Source of the DNA: Isotricha intestinalis
Taxonomy: Eukaryota; Ciliophora; Litostomatea; Vestibuliferida; Isotrichidae
Direction of reading: 5' to 3'
DNA: 34,280 nt
Assembly: GCA_023807065.1 (NCBI GenBank)
Contig: JAJJLU010000032.1
Span: forward strand, 1-34,280
Under the pieces are notes generated by a model that did not search any database, was not told where the DNA came from, and worked only from the letters and a program-made list of their open reading frames with translations. Within the stretch, counting starts at the first letter, position 1. Each line of letters opens with the position of its first letter. This document shows positions 10,777 to 21,055 of the stretch, piece by piece. The translations under genes and the position numbers were made by a program.

Positions 10777-11289
10777 AGAATGGTTTTTTTTTAATTAATT
10801 TACAATTTATTTTTTATTGTTAAATGAAAAATTTTTTTTAAATTGAATTATGTTTAATTTTTTCTTTTATAAAATATTTTTTTTAAATTTCTCTTCAAGA
10901 TTTTTAAAAAAAGGCTTTGAATCAATCAATATATAATGTTCGAATTGGAATAATAAAGAAATTTTCATTTTAAAATTTTTTGTTTATTATTCTAGAAATT
11001 AATTTATTAACACAATAAATATAATTATACCAGATTTTTTCAGAAATAATTATCAAATTTTATTAGTTCATAATTACAAAAACTTAAAATATAAAGAAGA
11101 TTTTTATCTCTTCCTGTAATATTTAGTTATTCTCTTTTTTTCAAAATAAAATCTTAATTTTTATTAAATCTCATTAAAAAAGAATTTGATAGTGAATTAA
11201 TTCCTATTTATTATATAAAATAAATTGTTACATTTATATTTTAAATATATTTTTATATATATATAAATATATTCACAAAAAAAATAATA
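10777..11289. other. Convergent intergenic spacer
   Basis: A 513-base A/T-rich gap between two genes that face each other. It must hold both 3' untranslated regions. I see long T runs just after the Sfi1-like stop codon, no reading frame worth reporting and no structural RNA. Confidence 0.5.
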
Positions 11290-14200
11290 TTATTCATCAT
11301 TAATTTTTTGCTCATCAACAATAAATAAATTAAAAATTATATCTTTAGGGATGATTTCTAACATTCTTCTAACTTTATTAATTCCTCTATTTTTAGAAAA
11401 TAAAGTTGGAAATACAAAAAATAATAAATAACCAAAAATAAAAACAATAAAACCATTTGAAATTGCAATTATTAGATAAGTAAAAAAATCAAAAAAAGAA
11501 GTAATATCACTACTAATAGTTCCAGCAATCTCATTCATTAAGGGAAGATAAATTTCATTTATTAATACTATAATATTATTTAATCTTTCATCATTTACAA
11601 TATTAATTGGATTTTGTTCTTGATATTGTTTTAAATCTTCTTTATCTTTAGGTAAATTTATCTGATACTCATTAGTTCCATATAAATATTCATTATATAT
11701 ATAATTATTTAATTTTGCTTTTTCAAAGGAATTGTTAATATCTTTTATATAATAAATAAAAGTATCTACTAAATAAATTGATAAAGGTTCAAATCCTTTT
11801 AATAATATTCCATCTGAAAAAGATAAACATGATTTATTATAAACTGTTTCCATTTTTGTATAATATTCACATATATTTTCAAATCTTATTTTTTCAATTT
11901 GTTTCTTTGTTTTTTTAGGTAAACCATAAGAATTGATTGATTTATGTATATCATTTAAATATTCTGAATTTTGAGTATAACCTGTTTCAACAAAATCAAA
12001 AAGTATCTCAGCTCTTTCTTTCAAATAAGGTTTTTCATTAAAATAATATTCATAAATTATATACATTTTTAAGTAAACATATCTTTTAAAAAAAAAAATT
12101 TCATGATGAAGTAATGTATAATGAATTAATAAATAATTATATCCTTTAAAATAAATTTTATCAGAAAGAAATGAAATAGAACCAATGAAAAATAATATAA
12201 TTAAACAAAATATAATATATGAAATTTGTCCTTTTTTTAATTTAAATTTTGTTCTAATTTTTTTTTTTATTGTATTCACAGTTTGTGTCTTATTTTCCAT
12301 AGAATTTTTTAATTGATAATAATTTATATTATTACTTAATAAAGTTGTACTTTCATTATCATTTATATTATTTATTTCTGATGAATCAAAATTTATATTT
12401 GGGTTTTTTAATAAATTTGAAGGTTCATTTAAATTATCTTGGCTTAACATTCTAAAATTTTGACACTTTTTAATACAAATTGAAATTTGTTCATTTGTCA
12501 TTTTAAAAAAAAATTTCATTTTCACATTCTTTTCTTCTTGTATAAAAGAATAAGTATATATTTCAAAAAAACAAATAAAAAGTTCAAGAATAAAAATTAG
12601 AATCATACAAATAATATTTTCAGCTCTAAAATTATTTATTTTAATATAAAAATCATCTCTATATATTTCAGAATAATTACTCGTTCCAGCACTAAAACCA
12701 TTATCTGTATTATAAAAAATATAATTATAATTTTTATTTGAAAAAATTCTTTTTTTAAAAGGTAAAAATAAAATCTCATAAACATTGGCATAATATTCAT
12801 TTATTAAATATGGTAATTTAGTATATGATTCATAAACAGTAAAATTATCTGCAATAGAATAAAGTTTAATGCTATAATTATCGATTAATTGTTTATTTTT
12901 TTTTGTTAATTTAACATTATTATTTCTTAAAATTAGAAAATTTGAAAAACTATGATTATAATAATATTTCAGTTCATCAATTAAAAAATCTGCATAAAGA
13001 AAAGGATCACGATTATAAACTTTATATTTTTCATTTGAAATAAAAAATAATTCTGTAATTGTAAATATAATTTTATAAGCATCAATTGATAAATTAGAAA
13101 ATTCAATTAACATTTTAGTTAATAAGCTTAAATTTTGATGTTCGTTATAAATTTTAATACAAAAAACTAATATTGTAATAAATATAATTATAAATGATAT
13201 AATTGTAGTTAATAAATGAATTAAAACTGATTTATTTATTGTTTTTGGTTTTATTTTTTCATTTATTATATCTTGAATATGTATATTTTCTGAATAATCA
13301 TTTTTACTTTTTTGTATTATTTGTTTAAGTTCTTGTAAATTTAATAATTTTGTTTTTCTCTTCTTTGGTTTTGAAAGTAAAGGGTTTTTTCTTTTTTCAA
13401 AATTTAATATTTCTTCAACTTTATTTATATATAGTGGTAATTTAATATTTACACACATATTTTTTTCAAAATCATACATTAAAAAACTGATTTTTTGAGG
13501 TTTAATTTTATAATAATAATCTTCTTGTTCCTCAATTATTTTTTTAAGATTATCATTTTTATTTTCAATTTCTTCTTTTTTATCAATATCTTCATTATCT
13601 GATTGTTTATCATCTCTACTTCTACTAATTGTAATTACATCAGAATCTTCAGAGATAATTGCACTTGATTCTTCTTCAGTATCAGAAGAAGAATTTTTCT
13701 TAAAATTTTCAAAATTTGAACTATCATCAGAGTGAGAGATATAATGATGAAAAGTACTATTCTTTTTATTTTTAGGACTTTTAATAAATTTATTATGAAA
13801 ATAATTTTTCAAATTACCTTCTAAATTATTATTTTCCATTAGATTTGATTTTTTAGGAAAAAAAGTTCTTTTTTCAACATTAAAATAAAATTGTTTTCCT
13901 TCTGGAATATAATCACCGTTTACAAAACTGAACTCTTTATTTAAAAAAGAAAATTGAGTTTGACTAAATTTTCTTTTTCTTGGAGAATTAAAACCATTTA
14001 CAGTAAATTCAAAACATTTATGAATGTCATTAATAATTTCCAAATTAAAATGATATCCACAAATTTTATCATTTATTATCATTTCTTTACAATTTAATTT
14101 AAATCTTTTATTTGTAATTGTAACTACTTTAATTGGAACTTCTGTCATATACCTTTTTTTTAAAATTGATTTTTTAACTTCTAATTTCTTTGCTCTTGGA

Positions 14201-16074
14201 TTAAATGACATTTCACTATAAAATTCTTGATATAATTCTTTAATTATTGTAGTTATATCTAAACTTTTATTTGCAAAATTATTATTTTCAAAAAAAATTA
14301 TACTATTTGAAGTTGTTTCTTGTATTATTAAATTAGTATCAGTTATAATATGACATGTATTATTAAGATATTCATTAGAATCAAATTGAGAATAAAAATC
14401 AATTTTTGCAAAAATCACACAATCAAAATTTTCATCTATACTTACTCCTATTTGTAAAGGAATTGGATATAAATATTTTGAACTTGTTTTCATAAAAATC
14501 ACATTATGATAAAAAATATCATCTAATGAATTTTTTCCAAGTTTTAAATTATAATTTTTAAAATATTCCTTAACTGTTTTTTGTAATAATTTTTCATGTT
14601 CTTTATATATAAAATTAGGTAAAAAAATATTAATATTTTGCCCACATATTTTTTCATAGGAATAACCAATAAGATTGCATATTCCTAAAGATACTTTTTC
14701 AATTATTCCAAAATTATCTTTTTTGCCTGAAACAATAATATATTGAAAATCAGAAGTTTTATTTGTTTTATTCAGATCAGTAAAATTTCCTACATTTAAC
14801 ATTTCTTGATAATTTTCAATATCAGAATTTTTTAAATATTCTAAGGCACTTTCATGATCATTTAAAATTTCTTTTAAATAATAGCCATACAATATAAAAA
14901 TTTTTTTATCTTTCACATTTGATTTTATTAAATTACTAAAAATATATTCTATTTCATCACGGATATTACATATTTCTTCTCCACTTTCATATAATCTGAA
15001 ACAATCTTCATTTTCATTAGATTGTAATAAAATTGACCAAAAATTTATATATAAGTCTGAAATATTTGATATTAATTTTATAAAAGTATTTATTTGGAAA
15101 AAAGTTGATATATCAGATGAGTCACTTCCGACTTCAAATAATTTATTTTCTAAATATTTTTTTTGACGAAAAATAAAAAATTCTTGTGAATAAGTTAAAA
15201 AAATTGTATCTTCTTCTAATAAAGAATAAAACATCATATAAGATTTTTTATATTGACCTAAGCATCTCATTAAAAAAAAAGCATTCATAATTTTTAGAGG
15301 AATACTATCCTTAAAAACTTGATTATAAATTTTAAAAGTATTTTCAATATATTGAAAGAAAAGAAATCTTATTTCTTCAGGCGACATATCATATAATTTA
15401 TCAAATTCATCTTTATTATAATTATTTTTTATATATGTGAAAAAATAACTTAATAAATTTAAATTATTTTCCCTAATATCTTGATTAATAACAGCATTAA
15501 TTAATAATCTTAATTGGTTAAATAATTCTAAATCAGAATGAAAGTATATATCACTTCTCATTTGTAATGTAGGAACAGGCCAATATTTAAATATAACAAA
15601 TAAAAAAAATATTCCTATTAAAAAAGGATAAATCATACCTGAAATATTAATAATTTTACCAAAAATTAGACAAAAGCATATCCAACAATAAATACAACAT
15701 AAAAAATAGTTTATTAATTCTTCTAGATCATCATTATTTTGGTATTTATGTTCATAATATGAATAAAAAAGTAAAATTAGGGAACTTATAAATAAATAAT
15801 AAATTAAATATTTTTTATAATTATTGTGTTTTTCAGCAGTTATTCTTATTATTAATGCAATTGGTTGAATTAATATAAAAATAAAAGAAGAATTTCTAAT
15901 TGTATATTTAGCAATTGAAACTGTTAATTTTTCATTTTTTTTAAAAGCAAATTTATAATGAATAATTGAAAGAATTATTATTATTATAGAATATAAAATT
16001 GAAATTGGAAAGTAAATAAAATAATAATTTTTTGACTCACAATAATATAAAGGATTATTAAATATATTTTTCAA
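11290..16074 (-). CDS. TmcB/TmcC-like multi-pass membrane protein with PAS domain
   Basis: A 1,594-residue membrane protein. About five hydrophobic helices lie in residues 20-165. A helical TPR-like region follows at about 180-430, with phrases typical of the ciliate TmcB/TmcC family (for example ILYGYYLKEILNDHESALEYL). A PAS-like fold comes next at about 440-550 (GIIEKVSLGICNLIGYSYEKICGQ is its start), and a second PAS-like stretch may lie at about 560-680. Residues 680-940 form a charged, Ser-rich cytosolic linker. The C-terminal half has helices near 950-975, 1145-1170, 1280-1300 and 1515-1550, separated by two loops of about 170 and 210 residues that probably face outside. PAS domains usually sense small ligands, redox state or light, so a sensory role is plausible; no kinase or cyclase domain is present. 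The ligand is unknown. The family call rests on layout and recognised phrases. Confidence 0.75.
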   Translation of the reverse strand: MKNIFNNPLYYCESKNYYFIYFPISILYSIIIIILSIIHYKFAFKKNEKLTVSIAKYTIRNSSFIFILIQPIALIIRITAEKHNNYKKYLIYYLFISSLILLFYSYYEHKYQNNDDLEELINYFLCCIYCWICFCLIFGKIINISGMIYPFLIGIFFLFVIFKYWPVPTLQMRSDIYFHSDLELFNQLRLLINAVINQDIRENNLNLLSYFFTYIKNNYNKDEFDKLYDMSPEEIRFLFFQYIENTFKIYNQVFKDSIPLKIMNAFFLMRCLGQYKKSYMMFYSLLEEDTIFLTYSQEFFIFRQKKYLENKLFEVGSDSSDISTFFQINTFIKLISNISDLYINFWSILLQSNENEDCFRLYESGEEICNIRDEIEYIFSNLIKSNVKDKKIFILYGYYLKEILNDHESALEYLKNSDIENYQEMLNVGNFTDLNKTNKTSDFQYIIVSGKKDNFGIIEKVSLGICNLIGYSYEKICGQNINIFLPNFIYKEHEKLLQKTVKEYFKNYNLKLGKNSLDDIFYHNVIFMKTSSKYLYPIPLQIGVSIDENFDCVIFAKIDFYSQFDSNEYLNNTCHIITDTNLIIQETTSNSIIFFENNNFANKSLDITTIIKELYQEFYSEMSFNPRAKKLEVKKSILKKRYMTEVPIKVVTITNKRFKLNCKEMIINDKICGYHFNLEIINDIHKCFEFTVNGFNSPRKRKFSQTQFSFLNKEFSFVNGDYIPEGKQFYFNVEKRTFFPKKSNLMENNNLEGNLKNYFHNKFIKSPKNKKNSTFHHYISHSDDSSNFENFKKNSSSDTEEESSAIISEDSDVITISRSRDDKQSDNEDIDKKEEIENKNDNLKKIIEEQEDYYYKIKPQKISFLMYDFEKNMCVNIKLPLYINKVEEILNFEKRKNPLLSKPKKRKTKLLNLQELKQIIQKSKNDYSENIHIQDIINEKIKPKTINKSVLIHLLTTIISFIIIFITILVFCIKIYNEHQNLSLLTKMLIEFSNLSIDAYKIIFTITELFFISNEKYKVYNRDPFLYADFLIDELKYYYNHSFSNFLILRNNNVKLTKKNKQLIDNYSIKLYSIADNFTVYESYTKLPYLINEYYANVYEILFLPFKKRIFSNKNYNYIFYNTDNGFSAGTSNYSEIYRDDFYIKINNFRAENIICMILIFILELFICFFEIYTYSFIQEEKNVKMKFFFKMTNEQISICIKKCQNFRMLSQDNLNEPSNLLKNPNINFDSSEINNINDNESTTLLSNNINYYQLKNSMENKTQTVNTIKKKIRTKFKLKKGQISYIIFCLIILFFIGSISFLSDKIYFKGYNYLLIHYTLLHHEIFFFKRYVYLKMYIIYEYYFNEKPYLKERAEILFDFVETGYTQNSEYLNDIHKSINSYGLPKKTKKQIEKIRFENICEYYTKMETVYNKSCLSFSDGILLKGFEPLSIYLVDTFIYYIKDINNSFEKAKLNNYIYNEYLYGTNEYQINLPKDKEDLKQYQEQNPINIVNDERLNNIIVLINEIYLPLMNEIAGTISSDITSFFDFFTYLIIAISNGFIVFIFGYLLFFVFPTLFSKNRGINKVRRMLEIIPKDIIFNLFIVDEQKINDE

Positions 16075-16639
16075 ATTACAAAATATAATATTATAACATA
16101 TACCTATAAATGATATATAAAATTATTAATTTACATTCTTACATTGTAAAGGAAAATAACCAATTCTTGTTATTATAAACATAAATACTCTTAAAATATG
16201 AACATAAAAAAGATATTTCACAATTTTTTTGTTTTTATAAGCACAATAAACCATAAAAATATATATTATAAAAATTATCAATATTATAAAAAATGAAACA
16301 AAAAAAATAAAAAAAAAAAGATTTTTATTGTCATACCAGCAGGGGATTAAAGATAGATAATTAAGTAAATTAATTATTCCTCTGCAAAATTTACTGTTTC
16401 CCCAAATTGATAAAAACTAAAATAAATTGTTATAAAAAAATTACTAAAGGTGATAAGGGCATTGTATATAATTGAAGGTGTAAAATGATAGAAAAAAAAA
16501 TTGAGGAAAATTCATTTATATTTTCATTGTTAAACATATAATATATAATTTCGTAATTTGCAAATTTTATTTTTGTCCAAACATTTTTATTTTCTTTCAT
16601 TAATGATTTTTTTGAAATAAAATAATTGCTTAAGTAAAA
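16075..16639. promoter_or_regulatory. Divergent spacer between two membrane-protein genes
   Basis: About 565 bases of A/T-rich sequence separate the TmcB-like and EGF-like genes, which are transcribed away from each other. It must hold both promoters, and possibly a missing first exon of the EGF-like gene, because that protein lacks a visible signal peptide. A slightly less A/T-biased patch at about 16335-16480 is the only compositional break. I found no credible exon there, nor a tRNA or repeat. Confidence 0.45.
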
Positions 16640-18356
16640 ATGTTTTTTTTTTCAAAAAAAAACAAAAAGTTTTAATCATGTAGAAAATATAATATATAAA
16701 TTATCAGATATATTTGATATAGAATTGACATTAAAAATTTATTCAGATTTATTAGAAAAGCATAAATATGATGATTATTTTCTTTCTAAACTTTTTTGTA
16801 ATGGAAAAGGAAATTTTAATAGAAAATTAGGTATTTGTCATTGTAATATTGGAATATTTGGAAATCATTGTAAAATATTAGGAATAGAAATTTGGGGAAA
16901 AACATTTTGGTTTATTTTTCAATTTATTTTTGCTTCTCTTTTTTTATTTATTTCTTCTTTAATGATTTATAAATTAGTAATTACATTAATAAATTATTCA
17001 TCTTGTCTTTCAAGAATATTTTCTCTTTTTTTAACACCAAAAAATTTGGTTAATTTAAATTTAATGATAATGTCTGTTTCAAGATTTATTTATATGTGTT
17101 ATGATCCTTATTGTCAATATCAAAGAGCAAATTACTTATTTGATAGAATAATGAATGAATTAAATATTTCATCAATAACATCAATATATTTATTATTATT
17201 TATTGTTTTTATTGGTTTAGATGCAAATTTAAGAAGAGGAACTAAAAAGATAAGTAAAAGATGTTATGTTTGTGCATATAAAACTTTAAAATTTATTGTT
17301 ATTGTACTTTTATTTTTTATTTACCCCATTCAAATATTTATGAGTTATTGTAATTGTACAATTAAAATTGAAATCCCTTTTATTAATTATTTATATGTTG
17401 CTTTTTGTGTTCTTTTTTTCCTCTTATTTTCTATTACATTTTATATTCAATTTTATTTGAAAAAACAATTGTTTAAATTTTATGAAATGAGAAAAAATCA
17501 TAAAAAACAAGAAATAAAAATTAATTTGTTAGAAGATAAAATTGAAAATGAAGGTAATGAATCAAATATAATTTCAACTTTTAATGAAGGAGAGTCAAAA
17601 TCAAAATTATTAAATTCATATGAATTTGAAGAATTAAAAAAAAAAAATTTATTAGAAAAAAAAAATCAAAAAAATATCATTGAGTTTTTAACAAAAATAA
17701 TAAAAGAAAAAAAGATAGATAGTGTTTCTTATTTATTAGGAAAAAAGGATGCTGAAATAAAATATGAAGATGAATTTGAAAAAAATGAGGATAAAGTTTT
17801 TTTTGAAAATGAAATGAAAATTTTAGATACATTTAATGAAGAAAATAATGATTTTGATGTTAAATATTCTTATCAAGAACATAATACTTTGAAAAAAGAA
17901 AATATAATGAGTAAAATAAAAAGGAAAATAAGTCTTCAAATTCCTGAAATGAAAGAGAATACGAAAAATCAAAGTGATGATTTTATTATGAATGATAATG
18001 ATAGAGAATTGGTTAATAATATTTTTCATTACTCTTTTTTATATATGTTAGTCACAATATTTTATATCATTATTACATTTATATCTAGAGTTTATATTAT
18101 ATTAAGAATCAATTGGGCGATGATTATTTTATATTATATTTCTCATTTTTTTGATTGTTTTTACATTACTGTTATTTACTTTCTTTTTTTTAAAAATACT
18201 TCATCTCAAGAATATGAAAATTTAAAGAAAATTGGAGAATTAGAAGATTTAATTAAAGAAAAGTTTCTAAGTGGTAAAGTTACTATGGTATATAATGATT
18301 TAGCTAATTCATGTATTGCTGATAGATTTAAAGGATTTATTAATTTTAAACATTAA
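16640..18356 (+). CDS. EGF-like, seven-helix membrane protein; 5' end uncertain
   Basis: The frame that ends at 18356 is open from 16638 but has no in-frame ATG before the conserved part. An ATG at 16640 is followed by ten Ts that put it out of frame; nine Ts would join it to the long frame. A TTG at 16725 is another but weak possibility. Visible parts: an EGF-like cysteine module (CNGKGNF...CHCNIGIFGNHC) around 16794-16872, then five hydrophobic helices to about 17460, a charged ~180-residue cytosolic segment, two more helices at about 18020-18195, and a short tail. An extracellular EGF module followed by seven helices is a common ciliate surface-protein plan, possibly a receptor; its ligand is unknown. 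The motif RFIYMCYDPYC is distinctive. A signal peptide is missing, so the gene may be truncated, may carry a frameshift, or may have an upstream exon. Confidence 0.7.
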
Positions 18357-19121
18357 AAAATATTATAATATATATTTAAATAATAATTTATTTATATACT
18401 TATAATATTATTAAATAAAGTAAAGAGATATTACATTTAAAGAAAATTAAATTTTTTTTTTTATTTATTATATATATTTTACTCACAAATATTAATAGAA
18501 AAATCTGGAAATTAAGATTGTGAATTTAATGCAGTATTTATAAAAATAACATTAAATTTAATTTTAAATTCTTAAATTTAATCATAAAATAAATAGAAAA
18601 ATAATAAAGATAAATATAATAGAAATAAACTTAAATTTTTTAAGGATACTATCAATAATTTAGAAAAATTTTAAAGTTAAATAATTTAAAAAAATTATTT
18701 CAACATTATTATTTAGAAATCTGTTAAAAATTTATATGAGATAAGTTGAATTAGATAATTATAAATATAATTTAAATTTACTTTTTAATTTAATTATTGG
18801 AATTTTGTGTTTTTTCATTTTTCTTTCTCAAAATTAGAAATTTATTTTTCGATAATTTTTTATATATTTCAAAAAAGAAGAAAATCTATTTAAATTATCT
18901 TTTTATATTATTCATCTTTTTTTCTTATTTATTAGTGATTTATTATTAATTTCAGCACTCAGAAAACTCTTAAATACTTAGATAAACAAATCGAAAAAAT
19001 CTATTAAAAGAAGATTATAAAAAACATTTAAAAATAAATTTATTAAATAATAATTAATATTATTCTCTAAATCAAATAACTTAAATATTTTTCAATTCAA
19101 ATAATTTTCTAAAATTCCAAT
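18357..19121. other. Convergent intergenic spacer
   Basis: A 765-base A/T-rich gap between the 3' ends of two converging genes. It is longer than the other convergent spacers. I looked for coding remnants on both strands and found only short chance frames. No tRNA, repeat array or GC-rich island is visible. Confidence 0.5.
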
Positions 19122-20537
19122 TTAATATTCACTCATTACTACTACACATGAAACAATAAATTTTTTACAAGCTTCCAAATCAACAGATTCATTAGGTCCA
19201 TGTTCATTACATTCTAAACCTCTTATACCTAAGTTAGTTATTTCACTATTTGGATATTTTCTCCCAAAATACTCAATAAAAGGAACAGATCCACCATCAA
19301 ATTTAAAACCAACATCTTTACCAAAACCAACATTACTAGCATAATTAAATATTTTTTTAGTTCTATCACTAAGATTTTGATCATTCCATCCTTCATCAAC
19401 ATTTCCTAATAAATTTACTTCAACTTTTGCATTAAATGGAGTATTTTCAGTAAATTTTTTTTTTATTGCTTCAAAAGCTTTTTCACCACTTAAAAGAGGA
19501 GGAATTCTCATTTGGATTCTTGCACTTAAATTTTTTGAAATTATATTTCCTTCTTCTTTTTTATCTGGGATTCCATCAATTCCTTTTATAATCATACTTA
19601 CTTTCCAAATATTATTTAATAATAATTTAAAAATATCATCTTCCATGGGTTTAGTATTTTCATATAATGGGATTTTTTTAATAAAATCTTTTCCAATATT
19701 TTTAGCAGCATCTTCTAATTCTTTTTTTCTATCTTTAGGAATTTTATCCTCAGAAAGAATTAATTCATCGAGTAAAAATTCACCATTTTCATTTCTAATT
19801 AAATCACATAATTTTCTAAAAATCATAAAATTATCAGGAAAAGCTCCTTTAACATAATTAGAATCCATATTTTGATTTAAGGTCGTAATTTTAACATCAA
19901 AATCCATAACACCTCTAATACAATTAACAACCCACATTTTTTGATAATCTAAACATGTTAAATCAACACAACAAAATAAGGAAATATTATCTCCGAAAAC
20001 AGGCATTAATTTATTAAAATAATAATGTAAATCATCACTTGAAGATTCTTCACTTCCTTCAAATATACAAATAATTCTCGAATTTAAACAATTATAATCT
20101 TGACAAAATTTAATTGCAGTTAATATAGAAAAAATTGCATATCCATCATCAATTGTTCCTCTTCCATATAATCTACCATTTTCTATTATTGGATTTGTTG
20201 CTGATTTTCCTGAATCCCAACCTGGAGAATCTAATTGTTTATCAAAATGACCATAAAATAATATTGTTTTTGTTTCATTTACTTTTGATGAGGTATCTAT
20301 TAGAATGAAAGGAGTGTGTCCTTCATCTTTAAGAAGAGTTATTTCTGTGTTTTTTAAGCAAAGAGATTTTGCAAAATTTATTATATTTTTTGAAGCTTTG
20401 AGTAAAAGACCATTTGTATCCCATTTTGGGTCATATTCAGGAGATGAGTTTGGAATTCTTATGAAATTCATAAAATTTGGTAAAACGTTGGAATCAAAGA
20501 ATTTGGATATATTTTTATATATTGATTTTGGGTCCAT
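19122..20537 (-). CDS. M20-family metallodipeptidase with altered lid residue
   Basis: A 471-residue cytosolic zinc peptidase of the M20 family, expected to hydrolyse dipeptides. Metal and catalytic positions are recognisable: H97 and D99 (FYGHFDKQ), D130/D131 (GRGTIDDG), E163/E164 (EGSEESSS), D192 and H446 (NEHGPNE), plus the C-terminal GGSVPF motif. The FYGHFDKQ...GW...GRLYGRG...DDGY...LTAIK run resembles bacterial M20 dipeptidases more than animal CNDP2, so transfer from bacteria is possible; this judgement is from memory of the family. Oddly, the lid-domain motif usually written HSG reads M-D225-S-N, so the His that normally stabilises the reaction intermediate is Asp here. Activity or specificity may differ. 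No signal peptide is seen. Its start (20537) has no overlap with neighbours and the gene has its own promoter region. Confidence 0.88.
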   Translation of the reverse strand: MDPKSIYKNISKFFDSNVLPNFMNFIRIPNSSPEYDPKWDTNGLLLKASKNIINFAKSLCLKNTEITLLKDEGHTPFILIDTSSKVNETKTILFYGHFDKQLDSPGWDSGKSATNPIIENGRLYGRGTIDDGYAIFSILTAIKFCQDYNCLNSRIICIFEGSEESSSDDLHYYFNKLMPVFGDNISLFCCVDLTCLDYQKMWVVNCIRGVMDFDVKITTLNQNMDSNYVKGAFPDNFMIFRKLCDLIRNENGEFLLDELILSEDKIPKDRKKELEDAAKNIGKDFIKKIPLYENTKPMEDDIFKLLLNNIWKVSMIIKGIDGIPDKKEEGNIISKNLSARIQMRIPPLLSGEKAFEAIKKKFTENTPFNAKVEVNLLGNVDEGWNDQNLSDRTKKIFNYASNVGFGKDVGFKFDGGSVPFIEYFGRKYPNSEITNLGIRGLECNEHGPNESVDLEACKKFIVSCVVVMSEY

Positions 20538-21055
20538 TCTTTAAGGTTTTTATTTTTTATAAAAAAATGTTAAAAAGAGATAAATTATTAAAATCTATCA
20601 TTTATGATGAATTAAATTCAAATTTCTCTTTTTGATTTTATTAGATAAAGACGGTTTTTTAAAAAGAACTTATAAAAAAATTATTTTAGTTATTACTCAA
20701 TATAAAGAAAATTAGATAAATTATATTGGAGTGAGTTTTTTTATAGAAATGCTATTCTAAAATTCTTGAGTAAGGGGATAGTTTTTTTAATTATTTAAAA
20801 TTTTTATGAATCAGTCACTAAACATTACAATTAAATTAATTTAATAATTATCATTTGAAAAATTCTAGCTATTAAATTTTTCATTAATATTTTTTTTACT
20901 TTTTATTTACTTATGAATCATTTTAATAATTAAAAAATTATGTAATTAACATTTTTTTTGGCTAAAAAAATTTTACATAAATATTAAGAATAAAATTTAT
21001 ATTTTAAAAATTATTTCTTATTCTCATTTAAATAATATTTATTATGTTATATACT
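20538..21055. promoter_or_regulatory. Spacer with M20 gene promoter and CNNM gene 3' region
   Basis: A 518-base gap between two tandem minus-strand genes. It contains the M20 promoter near 20540 and the 3' region of the CNNM gene near 21055. On the plus strand, 20641-20712 reads as 24 sense codons starting LDKDGFLKRTYKK before a TAG, followed by 14 more codons to a TAA. It looks faintly coding but is too short to call. Confidence 0.4.

Noticed and set aside
11780..11805. A tRNA T-arm-like sequence: GGTTCAAAT with a 5-bp AAAGG/CCTTT stem.
   Set aside because: It lies inside the coding sequence of the TmcB-like gene, and there is no A-box, anticodon arm or matching acceptor stem around it.
19645..20544. 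Two plus-strand frames antisense to the M20 gene.
   Set aside because: They mirror codon positions of a well-conserved enzyme on the other strand and match no recognisable family.
20641..20757. A plus-strand stretch LDKDGFLKRTYKK... with one TAG, considered as an EF-hand or transposase remnant.
   Set aside because: It has no second motif or supporting context, and the length is within chance for this composition.
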